Positions 28,375 to 37,894 are shown, numbered from the stretch's first letter. The stretch is 64,000 nt of DNA from CAVPXC01 sp963709505 (GCA_963709505.1 CAVPXC010000015.1:118803-182802), one strand, 5' to 3'. Notes: generated by a model from the letters alone, not told the origin. Numbers and translations: made by a program.

Positions 28375-28454
28375 CTCGTAAAGCGTAACTCGTAACCCGG
28401 AACCGGAAGCAGATACCTCCGGCTTCCGGGTTACGAGTTACGCTTTACGAGTTA
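28372..28454. repeat. Perfect heptamer-built hairpin element
   Basis: 31-bp arms at 28372-28402 and 28424-28454 are exact inverses, made of TAACTCG, TAAAGCG, TAACTCG and TAACCCG words ending in GGAA. The left arm includes the stop codon of the carrier gene. Confidence 0.95.
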
Positions 28455-28478
28455 AGACAGCATGAAAGACAAACACCA

Positions 28479-29677
28479 ATGACACGATTGAACCGAGATC
28501 AACTGGTTGCTCTGGCGAAGAGCCAGATTACTGAAATAACGCCCCAGGCGCTGAATGCGGCGATCAAGAATGGCCAGCGGCCGCTGGTGATCGACATCCG
28601 CGAGCGAGAGGAGTTCGAGCTGGGACACGTGCCGGGCGCGATCTTTATTCCACGCGGATTTCTGGAGCTGCGCATCGAGCAGCACGCCTTCGACTCTGAC
28701 ATGCCCATCGTGCTCTACTGCGCGGGCGGGGTGCGTTCTGCCTTGGCCGCCCGCAACCTGAAGGAAATGGGCTACAGCCACGTCGAATCGCTGATTGGCG
28801 GCTTCAACGGATGGAAAGGCGCCGGACTGCAGATCCAGGTGCCGCGCGTGATGACGGCCGAACAGAAAATCCGCTACAGCCGCCATACCTTGCTGCCCGA
28901 CGTCGGCGAAGAAGGCCAGACTCAAGCTGCTGGACGCCAAAGTGTTGCTCATCGGCGCCGGCGGCCTGGGCTCGCCGGCCGCGCTGTATCTGGCCGCTGC
29001 CGGCGTGGGCGTGCTCGGCATCGTCGATTACGACACCGTAGACCTGAGCAACCTCCAGCGCCAAATCCTGCACGGCGAGAGCTGGATCGGCAAGCCGAAG
29101 GTCGAGTCGGCGGTGGCTCGGACTCAAGGAGATAAATCCGGATGTCCAGGTGATTCCCCACCGCGAGCCAATCACCAGCGCCAACGCGCTGGAGATCATC
29201 CACGACTACGACATCGTCCTCAACGGCTCGGACAACTTCCCGACCCGTTACCTGGTCAACGACGCCTGCCATTTCCTGCACAAGCCGCTGGTGGACGCCA
29301 GCATCTTCATGTTCGAAGGCCAGGCAACGGTGTATCACCCCGGCGCGCCGGAGGAAGGCATCGAGCAAGGGCCGTGTTACCGCTGCCTCTACCCCGATCC
29401 ACCGCCGCCCGGCGAAGTGCCGAGCTGCGCCGAGGCCGGCGTGCTGGGCGTGCTGCCGGGAATCGTCGGCTCGATCCAGGCCGTCGAGGCCATCAAGCTG
29501 ATCCTGGGCAAAGGCGAGCCGCTGATCGGCCGTCTGCTGATGTTCGACGCCATGGAGATGAGCTTTCGTACCCTGAACGTGCGCCGCAACGCGGCTTGCC
29601 CGCTATGCGGCGACCACCCCACGGTGACGGAGCTGATCGACTACGAGCAGTTCTGCGGCATGCCGGCGAGAGAATAG
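28479..29677 (+). CDS. Rhodanese-ThiF/MoeB-type sulfur-carrier activating enzyme (two frameshifts)
   Basis: N-terminal rhodanese domain (residues 20-115): PLVIDIREREEFELGHVPGA and the active loop YCAGGVRSALAARNLKEMG with the sulfur-bearing Cys near residue 81. A ThiF-like adenylyltransferase follows: RYSRHTLLPDVGEEGQ, the nucleotide loop LLIGAGGLGSPAALYLAAAGVG, IVDYDTVDLSNLQRQILH and two Zn pairs, CYRC and CPLC. Shifts near 28917 and 29130 break the frame. In the usual MoeZ the rhodanese is C-terminal; here the order is reversed. It would adenylate the C-terminal Gly of the carrier and hand sulfur to it. It stops 8 bases before the CysM gene. Confidence 0.88.
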
Positions 29678-29685
29678 CATCGCCT

Positions 29686-30648
29686 ATGACACTACCAAAC
29701 GTATTGACACGCAGCGAAACCATCGTCTGGGCGGTCGCGCCCGAACGACCCTACCGGCCCGCCTCGATTCTGGAGCAGATCGGCAACACGCCGCTCCTGG
29801 ACCTGAGCGACCTGGTGGGCAAGCCTGGGGTGGAGCTGTACGCCAAGGCGGAGTGGTTCAACCCCGGCGGGTCAGTCAAAGACCGGGCAGCGCTGCGCAT
29901 GATCGAGGACGCTGAGCAGGACGGCCGGCTGACGCGCGACCGGGTCCTGATCGACGCCACCAGCGGCAATACCGGCATTGGCTATGCGATGATCGGCGCG
30001 GCCAAAGGCTACGCCGTGCGGCTGGTGATGCCCGCCAACGTCACCCAGGAGCGCAAGTCGCTGGCGAAGGCATATGGCGCCACAATCGTCGAAAGCGATC
30101 CGCTGGAAGGCAGCGATGGCGCAATCCGGCTGGCGCGCCAGATCGTGGCGGACGAACCCGAACGCTATTTCTATCCCGACCAGTACAACAACGACAGCAA
30201 CTGGCGCGCGCACTACGACACCACCGGCCCGGAGATCCTCTGCCAGACCAACGGCCGGGTGACGCACTTCGTGGCCGGCCTGGGCACCACCGGCACCTTC
30301 ATGGGCGTCGGACGGCGGCTCAAGGCAACCGACCCGGCCATCCAGCTCGTGGCTCTGCAGCCGGCCGACGAGTTGCAGGTCATCGAAGGCCTCAAGCACC
30401 TGCCCACCTCCATGGTGCCCGGCATCTACGACTCGGCCCTGGCCGACCGCCTGCTGCCCATCGAGGCCGAGGACGCCTGGGAGATGGCCCGCCGGCTGGC
30501 GCGCACGGCCGGCCTCTTCGTCGGTTTCAGCGCCGGCGCGGCCGTCCATGGCGCAGTGCAGGTCGCTCAGGAGCTGGACTCAGGCGTGGTCGTTACCTTG
30601 CTGCCCGACGGCGGCGCGAAATATGTAAGCTTAGGCCTTTTTGAGTGA
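29686..30648 (+). CDS. CysM-like cysteine synthase (PLP-dependent)
   Basis: 320 residues. The PLP Lys lies in NPGGSVKDRAAL near residue 65. The phosphate-binding loops are TSGNTGIG and GLGTTGTFMGVG, and the tail contains GLFVGFSAGAAVHGA and VTLLPDGGAKY. The first 20 residues are an extension. It differs from the CysK downstream: fold family is the same, but the active-site context NPGGSVKDR and its position directly behind the carrier-activating enzyme point to a carrier-thiocarboxylate-using CysM, as in M. tuberculosis, where O-phosphoserine is the acceptor. The acceptor here is not proven. Confidence 0.85.
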   Translation: MTLPNVLTRSETIVWAVAPERPYRPASILEQIGNTPLLDLSDLVGKPGVELYAKAEWFNPGGSVKDRAALRMIEDAEQDGRLTRDRVLIDATSGNTGIGYAMIGAAKGYAVRLVMPANVTQERKSLAKAYGATIVESDPLEGSDGAIRLARQIVADEPERYFYPDQYNNDSNWRAHYDTTGPEILCQTNGRVTHFVAGLGTTGTFMGVGRRLKATDPAIQLVALQPADELQVIEGLKHLPTSMVPGIYDSALADRLLPIEAEDAWEMARRLARTAGLFVGFSAGAAVHGAVQVAQELDSGVVVTLLPDGGAKYVSLGLFE

Positions 30649-30657
30649 TCAAAGGTG

Positions 30658-30744
30658 AACGATGAGTGATGAGCGATGAATGCAGTGGTTTTGGCGAACG
30701 GTTCTGCATTCCGCACTCATCACTCATCGCTCATCGCTCATCGT
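30658..30744. repeat. Heptamer-built inverted repeat
   Basis: Left arm words GATGAGT, GATGAGC and GATGAATGCAG; right arm (30703-30744) CTGCATTCCGCACTCATC followed by ACTCATC and GCTCATC words. The arms differ in number of 7-bp units. Confidence 0.8.
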
Positions 30745-30774
30745 CACTTTGGCATTCATCGTTTAGGAAGTACT

Positions 30775-31113
30775 ATGCTGTACCATCTGATGTCCCAATC
30801 CGAGTTCGACCACCAACCGGCGGACGAGCCTGTGATCGAGCCCAGCCTTGCCGACGAGGGGTTTATCCACCTGTCGGCGACAGCGGAGCAAGTGACGTGG
30901 GTTGCCAATCGCCTCTATCGCGATGTCGTCGACTTGGTGGTTCTGGTCCTTGACGAGCTTCTGCTCACCGCGCCGGTGCGGTACGATCCGACACCCGATG
31001 GCGTTTTCCCGCATCTCTACGGCCCGCTCGATCGCGAGGCGATCGTGGATATTGAGCCGTTACAGCGAGATGCCGCTGGTCGATACGTTTTCTTGCGTCA
31101 AGACGTTACCTAA
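30775..31113 (+). CDS. DUF952 family protein
   Basis: 112 residues from ATG 30775 with AGGAAG upstream. The family pattern is visible: YHLMSQSEFDHQP, DEGFIHLSATAEQVTWVANRLYRDV, VLVLDELLLTAPVRYDPT, FPHLYGPLDREAIVDIEPL. DUF952 proteins are related in fold to glutathione-S-transferase-associated or ADP-ribosyl-like domains but their function is not established. It lies 17 bases before the DUF4395 gene, within the sulfur cluster. Confidence 0.8.
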   Translation: MLYHLMSQSEFDHQPADEPVIEPSLADEGFIHLSATAEQVTWVANRLYRDVVDLVVLVLDELLLTAPVRYDPTPDGVFPHLYGPLDREAIVDIEPLQRDAAGRYVFLRQDVT

Positions 31114-31130
31114 ACCGCTAGAAGGAGTCC

Positions 31131-31370
31131 ATGACAACTATGAGCAAATCTTCAACCATTGTGGATCATAGCGCCCTCCGTTTCAACCAGGCATCGATCA
31201 TTATTCTGTTGGCGCTGGCCTTTGTGCTAAACCAGCCGTGGCTGGTGGTCTTTGTGGCCGCAGTCAATCTGTTCCTGGGTTTCTGCGCCGGCTGCTTCAT
31301 GTATTACCAACTGGCACGCCGCGGCATCCATGCCAACCTACCCTGGTGGCAGGCGCCCCGGAGTGCGTAA
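31131..31370 (+). CDS. Short DUF4395-like membrane protein
   Basis: 79 residues, AAGGAG 6 bases before ATG 31131. VDHSALRFNQASIIILLALAFVLNQPWLVVFVAAV is the start of DUF4395, and GFCAGCFMYYQLARRGI is its characteristic end with CAGC. Full DUF4395 proteins are about 130-150 residues with four helices; here the middle part is absent without a frame break, leaving two helices. It is either a mini-form or the result of an in-frame deletion. The CxxC and the thioredoxin gene that follows suggest membrane thiol exchange. Confidence 0.65.
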   Translation: MTTMSKSSTIVDHSALRFNQASIIILLALAFVLNQPWLVVFVAAVNLFLGFCAGCFMYYQLARRGIHANLPWWQAPRSA

Positions 31371-31399
31371 CCCAGCATGAGCGGCTGAAGAGAAGTGGA

Positions 31400-31819
31400 G
31401 TGAAGGATGTTAGAAAACTCGTATGGCTTGCTGCATTCGCCTTGCTGTTGACCGCCGTCTACCTGGTTTGGCGACGCCATTTGCAGCAGCAGACACAACG
31501 CCTGGCGCTGGCTGAGGTGCCAAGCGAGCTGACTCGGCTGCCGCTGGCGGCCGGACCCGCGGTGCTCTACTTCACGACAACCACCTGCGCCCAGTGCCGT
31601 TTCCAACAAACGCCGGCCCTGGCCCAGGTACAGCAGCAGCTTGGTCACTTGCAGGTGCTCAAGCTGGATGCAGTCGAGCACGGCGACCTGGCCGACTTCT
31701 ACCACGTCATGACCGTACCGACTACCGTCGTTCTCGACGGCAACCGCCGGCCGGTCGCCATCAACCACGGCCTGGCCACAGCAGAGCGGCTGTTGGGCCA
31801 GATTGACCGGATGATGTAA
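31400..31819 (+). CDS. Membrane-anchored thioredoxin-like protein
   Basis: 139 residues from GTG 31400. One membrane helix (KLVWLAAFALLLTAVYLVW) precedes a thioredoxin fold. The active site is TTTTCAQCRFQQTPAL with CxxC, and the cis-Pro loop is VPTTVVLDG. It sits 29 bases after the DUF4395 protein, a pairing that fits a membrane thiol relay. The C-terminus is complete. The substrate could be the Cys-rich envelope proteins or the sulfur enzymes around it; the sequence does not say. Confidence 0.8.
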   Translation: MKDVRKLVWLAAFALLLTAVYLVWRRHLQQQTQRLALAEVPSELTRLPLAAGPAVLYFTTTTCAQCRFQQTPALAQVQQQLGHLQVLKLDAVEHGDLADFYHVMTVPTTVVLDGNRRPVAINHGLATAERLLGQIDRMM

Positions 31820-31913
31820 CACGTAAAGCGTAACACGGAACTCGGAAGGCATCGAGGTGTTGCGGCTTCCGGGTTACGTGTTACGCTTTACTGGGTTACG
31901 CTTTACGTGTTAC
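31816..31913. repeat. Heptamer-built hairpin element
   Basis: GTAACACGTAAAGCGTAAC (31816-31834) is exactly inverted at 31895-31913. An extra partial inverse copy (TTCCGGGTTACGTGTTACGC) lies between them at 31867-31886, so the right side has been extended. Confidence 0.9.
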
Positions 31914-31949
31914 ATCCAGAGCACTCATCACCACGAAAGGATCAAAACA

Positions 31950-32891
31950 ATGGCACGCATTTACAGCAACATCACCGAGTTGATCGGCAATACGCCCCTG
32001 GTACGCCTAAACCGGATGGCACGAGAAGAAGGCGCCCTGGCGGAGATCTTGCTCAAGCTGGAGTTCTACAACCCGGCCAGCAGCGTCAAGGACCGCATCG
32101 GCTTGAGCATGATCGAGGCGGCCGAGGCGGCCGGTAAGATGGGGCCGAATACCATCATCCTGGAGCCAACCAGCGGTAACACCGGCATCGGGCTGGCCTT
32201 CGTGGCCGCAGCCAAAGGCTACAAGTGCATGCTGGTCATGCCCGACACCATGAGCCTGGAGCGGCGCAAGCTGTTAGTAGCCCTGGGTGCAGAACTGGTG
32301 TTGACGCCTGGCGCACAGGGCATGCGCGGCGCAGTGGCAACCGCCGTAGAGATGGCCGCGGCCGACACGCGCTACTTCATCCCGCAGCAGTTCGAGAACC
32401 CAGCCAACCCGGAGGTTCACCGCCGCACCACCGCCGAGGAAATCTGGCGTGACACCGACGGCCAGGTGGACATTCTGGTTAGTGGGGTGGGCACAGGCGG
32501 CACGATCACCGGCGTATCGGAAGTGCTCAAAGCCCGCAATCCCAAGTTCATCACCGTCGCCGTTGAGCCGGCCGACTCGCCGGTGCTCAGCGGTGGCCAG
32601 CCCGGCCCGCACAAGATCCAGGGCATCGGCGCGGGCTTCGTTCCAGGTGTCCTCAACACCGCGATCATCGACGAGATCATCCAGGTCACCAACGACCAGT
32701 CCTTCGCCACCGCCCGCCGGACGATCCGCGAGGAAGGCATCCTGGTCGGCATCTCTTCCGGCGCAGCCATCTGGGCCTCCCTGCAGGTCGCCCGCCGGCC
32801 CGAAAACACCGGCAAGCGCATTGTGACGATTATCCCATCGACCACCGAGCGATACCTCAGCACGGCGATGTTTGCGGATATTTCGGGATAG
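31950..32891 (+). CDS. cysK: Cysteine synthase A (O-acetylserine sulfhydrylase)
   Basis: 313 residues, AAAGGA 9 bases before the ATG. The conserved blocks are all present: ITELIGNTPLVRLNR, NPASSVKDRIGLSMI with the PLP Lys near residue 46, EPTSGNTGIGLAFVAAAKGY, the GTGGTITG phosphate loop, PHKIQGIGAGFVP and GISSGAA. It makes cysteine from O-acetylserine and sulfide. The cysE gene follows after about 100 bases, so the two would supply the classical route beside the carrier-based route encoded upstream. Confidence 0.95.
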   Translation: MARIYSNITELIGNTPLVRLNRMAREEGALAEILLKLEFYNPASSVKDRIGLSMIEAAEAAGKMGPNTIILEPTSGNTGIGLAFVAAAKGYKCMLVMPDTMSLERRKLLVALGAELVLTPGAQGMRGAVATAVEMAAADTRYFIPQQFENPANPEVHRRTTAEEIWRDTDGQVDILVSGVGTGGTITGVSEVLKARNPKFITVAVEPADSPVLSGGQPGPHKIQGIGAGFVPGVLNTAIIDEIIQVTNDQSFATARRTIREEGILVGISSGAAIWASLQVARRPENTGKRIVTIIPSTTERYLSTAMFADISG

Positions 32892-32971
32892 TATCAAGTG
32901 TCAGGTGTCAGGTGGTGCGTATTCTGCGACTACAACCTGACACCTGACACCTGACACTTGACACTTGATAC
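32891..32971. repeat. Heptamer-built hairpin element with unequal arms
   Basis: The left arm GTATCAAGTGTCAGGTGTC (from 32891) is inverted at 32941-32971, where the right arm carries exactly one more 7-bp unit (GTGTCAA). This directly shows gain or loss of heptamer units. Confidence 0.9.
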
Positions 32972-32990
32972 CTCCCCTCAGGACCCTCCC

Positions 32991-33719
32991 ATGTTCGACA
33001 CCCTCCGCAACGACATCCAGTCGGTTTTCGACCGCGATCCGGCGGCGCGCAGTAGGATGGAGGTGCTGTTGTGCTATCCCGGACTGCATGCCATCTGGTT
33101 TCACCGTGTGGCGCACTGGCTGTGGAAGCGCAATCACCGGCTCCTGGCACGCTGGCTATCGCATTGGGGTCGCTTCTTGACCGGCATAGAAATCCATCCC
33201 GGCGCCTGCATTGGGCCCGGGTTTTTCATCGATCACGGCATGGGGGTCGTGATCGGCGAGACGGCTGAGATCGGCGCCCATGTAACCCTGTACCACGGCG
33301 TGACCCTGGGCGGCGTGAGTTGGCAGAAAGGCAAGCGCCACCCCACCCTGGGGGATTCGGTGGTTATCGGCGCGGGCGCCAAGGTGCTAGGCCCCGTCAT
33401 GATCGGCGACCACACGCGCATCGGCGCCAATTCGGTCGTAGCCAAGGATACCCCGCCGGAATCGGTGGTGGTCGGCGTGCCGGGCCGGGTTCGCCATCGC
33501 GACGGCGAGCTTCAGCCGCTCGACCCGGAGCGCGACCTGCAGCACAATATCCTGCCCGACTCGACTGGCGATGCATTGCAAGCCTTTGCGGATCGAATGA
33601 TTGCGCTCGAACGAGAGATCATGGAACTGCGCGGCATCCACAGTGCTTCGGGTGGCCATCTCGGTCCACCGCCTGAGGAGTGGGTGCCGGACAAATATCT
33701 CGGACCGTTTGGGATCTAG
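32991..33719 (+). CDS. cysE: Serine O-acetyltransferase
   Basis: 242 residues from ATG 32991 with AGGA upstream. N-terminal helical part (FDRDPAARSRMEVLLCYPGLHAIWFHRVAHWLW), then left-handed beta-helix hexapeptides: GIEIHPGACIGPGFFIDHGMGVVIGETAEIG, LYHGVTLGG and GAGAKVLGPVMIGDHTRIGANSVV. These carry the catalytic His-Asp pair and the acetyl-CoA site of short EpsC-type enzymes. The C-terminal tail of about 60 residues is longer than usual. It makes O-acetylserine for the cysK product next to it. Confidence 0.92.
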   Translation: MFDTLRNDIQSVFDRDPAARSRMEVLLCYPGLHAIWFHRVAHWLWKRNHRLLARWLSHWGRFLTGIEIHPGACIGPGFFIDHGMGVVIGETAEIGAHVTLYHGVTLGGVSWQKGKRHPTLGDSVVIGAGAKVLGPVMIGDHTRIGANSVVAKDTPPESVVVGVPGRVRHRDGELQPLDPERDLQHNILPDSTGDALQAFADRMIALEREIMELRGIHSASGGHLGPPPEEWVPDKYLGPFGI

Positions 33720-33727
33720 TTCTCGGT

Positions 33728-33755
33728 TGTGTCGAGTCGTAACTGTGGTATAATA
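33728..33755 (+). promoter_or_regulatory. secA promoter with TGTGGTATAAT extended -10
   Basis: TTGTGT at 33728-33733, 16 bases, TATAAT at 33750-33755 preceded by TGTGG. The leader to the secA ATG is about 115 bases and contains GAGCCTTCGGGCTTTTTGAGC, a short hairpin. Confidence 0.6.
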
Positions 33756-33875
33756 CCCGCGTCCTGCTCGAGCCTTCGGGCTTTTTGAGCGGTAATTCGG
33801 AACGGAGTAACTAACAACGGTCATCCAGTACCCAGTGGAATGAACGAAGCCTATCCTATTAGGAAGAGTGAAGCG

Positions 33876-36800
33876 ATGTTTCGTGACCTATTCAAGAAAG
33901 CGTTTGGCGATTTTAGCAGCAAGATGGTCAAGGGGATCCAGCGTCTGGTAGACCAGATTAACGCTCTGGAACCTGAGATAAAGGCGTTGCCCGATGTGGA
34001 GTTCAGCCAACGCACGGCAGTCTTTCAGGAACGCCTGCGCAACTCGGCGCAAGATGCCAAGGCCGAGCTCGTAGACATGCGCCGCGTTTGGGAACGGGAG
34101 CCGGACGCGACGACCCGCGCCCAAATGGCAATAGGGATTCGCAACCAGGAGAAGGAGGTTCGGCAGATCGAGGAGGAGATCCTCGAGGAAATTCTGCCTG
34201 AGGCTTTCGCCCTGGTACGTGAGGCAAGCGTGCGTACCACGGGTATGCGGCATTTCGACGTGCAACTTATCGGCGGTGCTGTGCTGCATCGCGGTCAGAT
34301 CGCCGAGATGAAAACCGGTGAAGGCAAGACATTGGTCGCCACCCTGCCTTTGTACCTGAACGCGCTGACAGGCCGGGGCGCACACCTGGTGACGCCCAAC
34401 GATTATCTGTCTAAGCTCGGCGTGCAGTGGATGGGCCCGGTGTATCACCTGCTGGGCTTGCACGCAGCGGTGATCCAATCGTCGGCTGGCGATCCCAATC
34501 GCGGCTCCTACATCTACGACCCGGTTTATCTTTCCGAGGACGATCGTTTTCAGTTCCTGCGCCCGATTACGCGTCGCGAAGCTTACGAGGCCGACATCAC
34601 CTACGGCACCAACAATGAGTTTGGCTTCGACTACCTGCGCGACAACATGGTGCAGGACCTGGGTCAATGCGTGCAACGCGAGCTGTTCTACGCGATCGTC
34701 GATGAGGTGGACAACATCCTGATCGACGAGGCCCGGACGCCGTTGATTATCTCCGGGGCGGCCCAGGAATCGAGCAATTGGTACACGCGTTTTGCCGAGT
34801 TGGTTGCGCGGCTCCGGCCCTCCAGTAGCAAAGAGGCCGCCGACGGCGAGTATGTGGTCGACGAAAAGGACCGGCTGGCGACTCTAACGGAGGGCGGAAT
34901 CGAGAAGATCCAGGACTGGCTGGGGATCACCAACCTGTATTCGCCGGAGCACTTCGATCTCACGCCTTACCTGGACAACGCGCTGCGCGCGAGCGTGCTG
35001 TATAAGCGCGATCGTGACTACATCGTCCGCGATAACGAAGTGATCATCGTCGACGAGTTCACCGGGCGTCTTATGGAAGGACGGCGCTACTCCGAAGGCC
35101 TGCACCAGGCCATCGAAGCCAAGGAAGGCGTCAAGGTCCAACGCGAATCGCTGACCTTGGCGACGATCACCTTTCAGAACTACTTCCGCATGTACCGCAA
35201 ACTTGCTGGCATGACCGGCACCGCCGAGACCGAGAAGGAGGAGTTCGCCAAGATCTACAACCTGGACGTGGTGGCGATTCCAACACACGTGTCGGTCATT
35301 CGCAAAGATGCCTCCGACGTCGTATTCCGCACACAACCAGGCAAATTCAAATCCGTGATCGACGAGATCGAAGACTGCTACAATCGCAAGCAGCCCGTTC
35401 TGGTCGGCACGGTAGCGATCGAGACCAGCGAATACCTGTCGGGTCTCCTACAACGTCGCGGTGTTCCGCACAACGTACTCAACGCCAAGAACCACGAGCG
35501 CGAGGCATTGACCATCGCCCAGGCCGGCCGCCCTGGCACCGTGACCATCGCTACCAACATGGCTGGCCGCGGTGTGGACATCCTGTTGGGTGGTAACCCT
35601 GACGGCCTGGCGCGCGATACCCTGCGCAAGGCCGGCTACGATCTGACAGAGTTGGAGCCGGGAGTTTGGGAGCAAGCTTTGGCCGAGGCCAAGGCCAAAT
35701 GCGAGGCCGACCGCCAACTGGTTCTTTCTGCCGGCGGGCTGCACGTGCTCGGCACAGAGCGACATGAGGCGCGGCGCATCGACAACCAGCTGCGCGGCCG
35801 CTCGGGACGCCAAGGCGATCCGGGCTCAAGTCGCTTCTACGTCTCTCTAGACGACGACCTCATGCGCCGCTTTGGCGGCGAGCGCGTGGCCGGACTGATG
35901 CAGCGTCTGGGCGTCGAGGAAGACATGCCGCTGGAAGCCGGCATGGTGTCGAAGTCAATCGAAAGCGCTCAAAGTCGGGTCGAAGGCTACAATTTTGACA
36001 TTCGCAAGCACGTGCTCGAGTACGACGACGTCGTCAACAAGCAACGCGAGGTGATCTACGAGCAACGGCGGCGCATTCTCACCGAGCCCACGCTACGGCC
36101 GACTGTGCTCGATATGGTCAGTTCCCAGGTTCGACGGCTGGTGCAAAGCTTTGCCGGCGACGAGGATCCGGACAATCGCGACCTAAGCGGCCTCTATGGT
36201 GCACTTGGCGCGATTATGCCTTTGCCCGCGGGCACGCGCCCGAGTCCTGGCAGGGCATGAGCGTCGACGCGATTGCGGATCAACTGGATGCTCACGCCGA
36301 GGCCTTGTACGACCAACGCGCCCAGGCCAATGGACTGCAGATCCTTCGACAGCTGGTGGACGAAGATCTGACGTTGGCGAGCCTGGACCAACGCGCAGAT
36401 TCGTTCCACGTCACGGTCTATGGTCGCATCATGCAACACATGGACGAGCCGCCAGCCGAGGACCTGGCCAACTTACCGCTGCGTCAGCTACTCCCACAGA
36501 TGCAGCCGGTCCTGCTGCAAGGGGTGATCGATGGGTCGGCGCTATATCGCGACCGGCTGGTCATGCTGCGGGCTGTGGACGAACGCTGGGTTCGGCACCT
36601 GACCGATCTCGACTCGTTGCGCGAGGGCATTGGTCTGCGGGCCTATGGCCAGGTCCAGCCCTTGGTGGCCTACAAAAAAGAAGCCTTCGATATGTACGAA
36701 GAGTTTCGTGATGCCATTGAGAACGACATCGTCCATGCCATCTTCAAAGTAGACGTCGTACGGCAGCAGCAGCCGGCTCGCCGGGTCATGCAAACCAACC

Positions 36801-37030
36801 GCGGCGGTGAAAGCGCCGAGCAGCAGCCGAAGCGACGCTCCGGCCAGACACTGGGTCGCAACGATCCGTGCTGGTGCGGCAGCGGCAAGAAGTACAAGGT
36901 GTGTCACATGCGCAGCGACCAAAACGCTGGCGGGGCGCCGTCCACCGCGCAGAAGACGAGCGCCGGCCCCGCCCCTGGGGGCAAAGGACAGCCGGCTTCC
37001 AGTGCCAAGCGGCGACGTCCTCAGCGCTAG
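33876..37030 (+). CDS. secA: Preprotein translocase ATPase SecA (one frameshift)
   Basis: The start ATG 33876 (MFRDLFKKAFGD) has AGGAAG upstream and matches the usual SecA start; an in-frame ATG at 33840 is possible. Key parts: Walker A MKTGEGKTLVAT, the DEAD-type box IVDEVDNILIDEARTPLI, EFTGRLMEGRRYSEGLHQAIEAKEG, ITFQNYFRMYRKLAGMTGTA, TNMAGRGVDILLGGNP and QLRGRSGRQGDPGSSRFY. A shift near 36240 breaks the helical-wing region. The C-terminus ends with the SEC-C zinc motif NDPCWCGSGKKYKVCH and a basic tail. About 1050 residues, longer than the 850-900 common in other phyla. Confidence 0.97.
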
Positions 37031-37064
37031 TCATGGTGCGTTTCCTGGTACTTATCTTGCCATC

Positions 37065-37093
37065 TGGTCATTGTGTGTTCCCTGTGGTATGAT
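37065..37093 (+). promoter_or_regulatory. Promoter upstream of pspA with TGTGGTATGAT
   Basis: TATGAT at 37088-37093 preceded by CTGTGG, the same extended -10 context as other promoters here; TGGTCA at 37065-37070 is a weak -35 with 17-base spacing. Leader about 108 bases. Confidence 0.45.
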
Positions 37094-37207
37094 GGTTAGG
37101 ATAGAACACTGTGCTGAAAGCCATCATCTCACCAGTAGATATGTGCCCAGCACACGGGCGTCTGGCTTGCCGCTTTTCTGAGATCACGTCTCCGGAGGCA
37201 ATTTCCC

Positions 37208-37891
37208 ATGGCATCTTTGCTTGAAAAAGTTAGTATTCTGGTTAAAGCTAACCTACACTACATGGCCGATCAGGCGCTCAAGGCCAACTCGGTCGCCGTA
37301 TTCAACGAGTATATCCGCGAAATCGAGAACAATCTGGAGGAACTCGGCAACGCCGTGGCAACGGTGGGCGGGCAGGTCAAGACAATCCAGCGCAAGCGGG
37401 ACGAGTACCAGGTCCAGGCGGACAAGCTGGACCGCGATATCGATCTCTTCCTGACCGAAGGCAACGAGTCGTTGGCTGTCGCCGCCCAGGCGAAACTGAA
37501 CTCAGTACGCCGCACGGTTACCACCTACAGCGAGCAGCTAGTCACTCTGGAACGCGAGTATCAGAACCTGAGGGACGCCAGGCTCAAGCTCGATGCCAAG
37601 CTGTCCACGACCAAACAGGAGAGGGAAGAGCTCCAGGCGCTACTCGACCTGGCAAAGGCCAAGGAGATCAGCAACAAGACCATCCGCAGCCTGGACGACC
37701 TGGTCGGCAGCAGCGACCAGGACGTGTCGGGCGTGGCCGAAGGCATTCGTGCGCGGTTGGATAAGGCCTCGGCCGAAAGCGAGATGTTGGCCTCCAGCCT
37801 GGATAAACAGATGGACGAGGCGCTGGAGCGTCGCGACATCGACAGCCAGCTCATAGAGCGCAAGCGCCGGTTGGGACTTGCCGAAGGATAA
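37208..37891 (+). CDS. pspA: PspA/IM30 family protein
   Basis: 227 residues, GGAGG 8 bases before the ATG. It is almost fully helical: SLLEKVSILVKANLHYMADQALKANSVAVFNEYIREIENNLEEL is the conserved PspA N-terminus, and the rest is a long coiled coil with ALERRDIDSQLIERKRRLGL at the end. PspA proteins form rods and rings on stressed membranes. It is the first gene of a row that continues, 3 bases later, with a solute-binding-like protein and a VWA lipoprotein, an arrangement also seen in other Chloroflexota. Confidence 0.9.
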   Translation: MASLLEKVSILVKANLHYMADQALKANSVAVFNEYIREIENNLEELGNAVATVGGQVKTIQRKRDEYQVQADKLDRDIDLFLTEGNESLAVAAQAKLNSVRRTVTTYSEQLVTLEREYQNLRDARLKLDAKLSTTKQEREELQALLDLAKAKEISNKTIRSLDDLVGSSDQDVSGVAEGIRARLDKASAESEMLASSLDKQMDEALERRDIDSQLIERKRRLGLAEG

Positions 37892-37894
37892 CCG

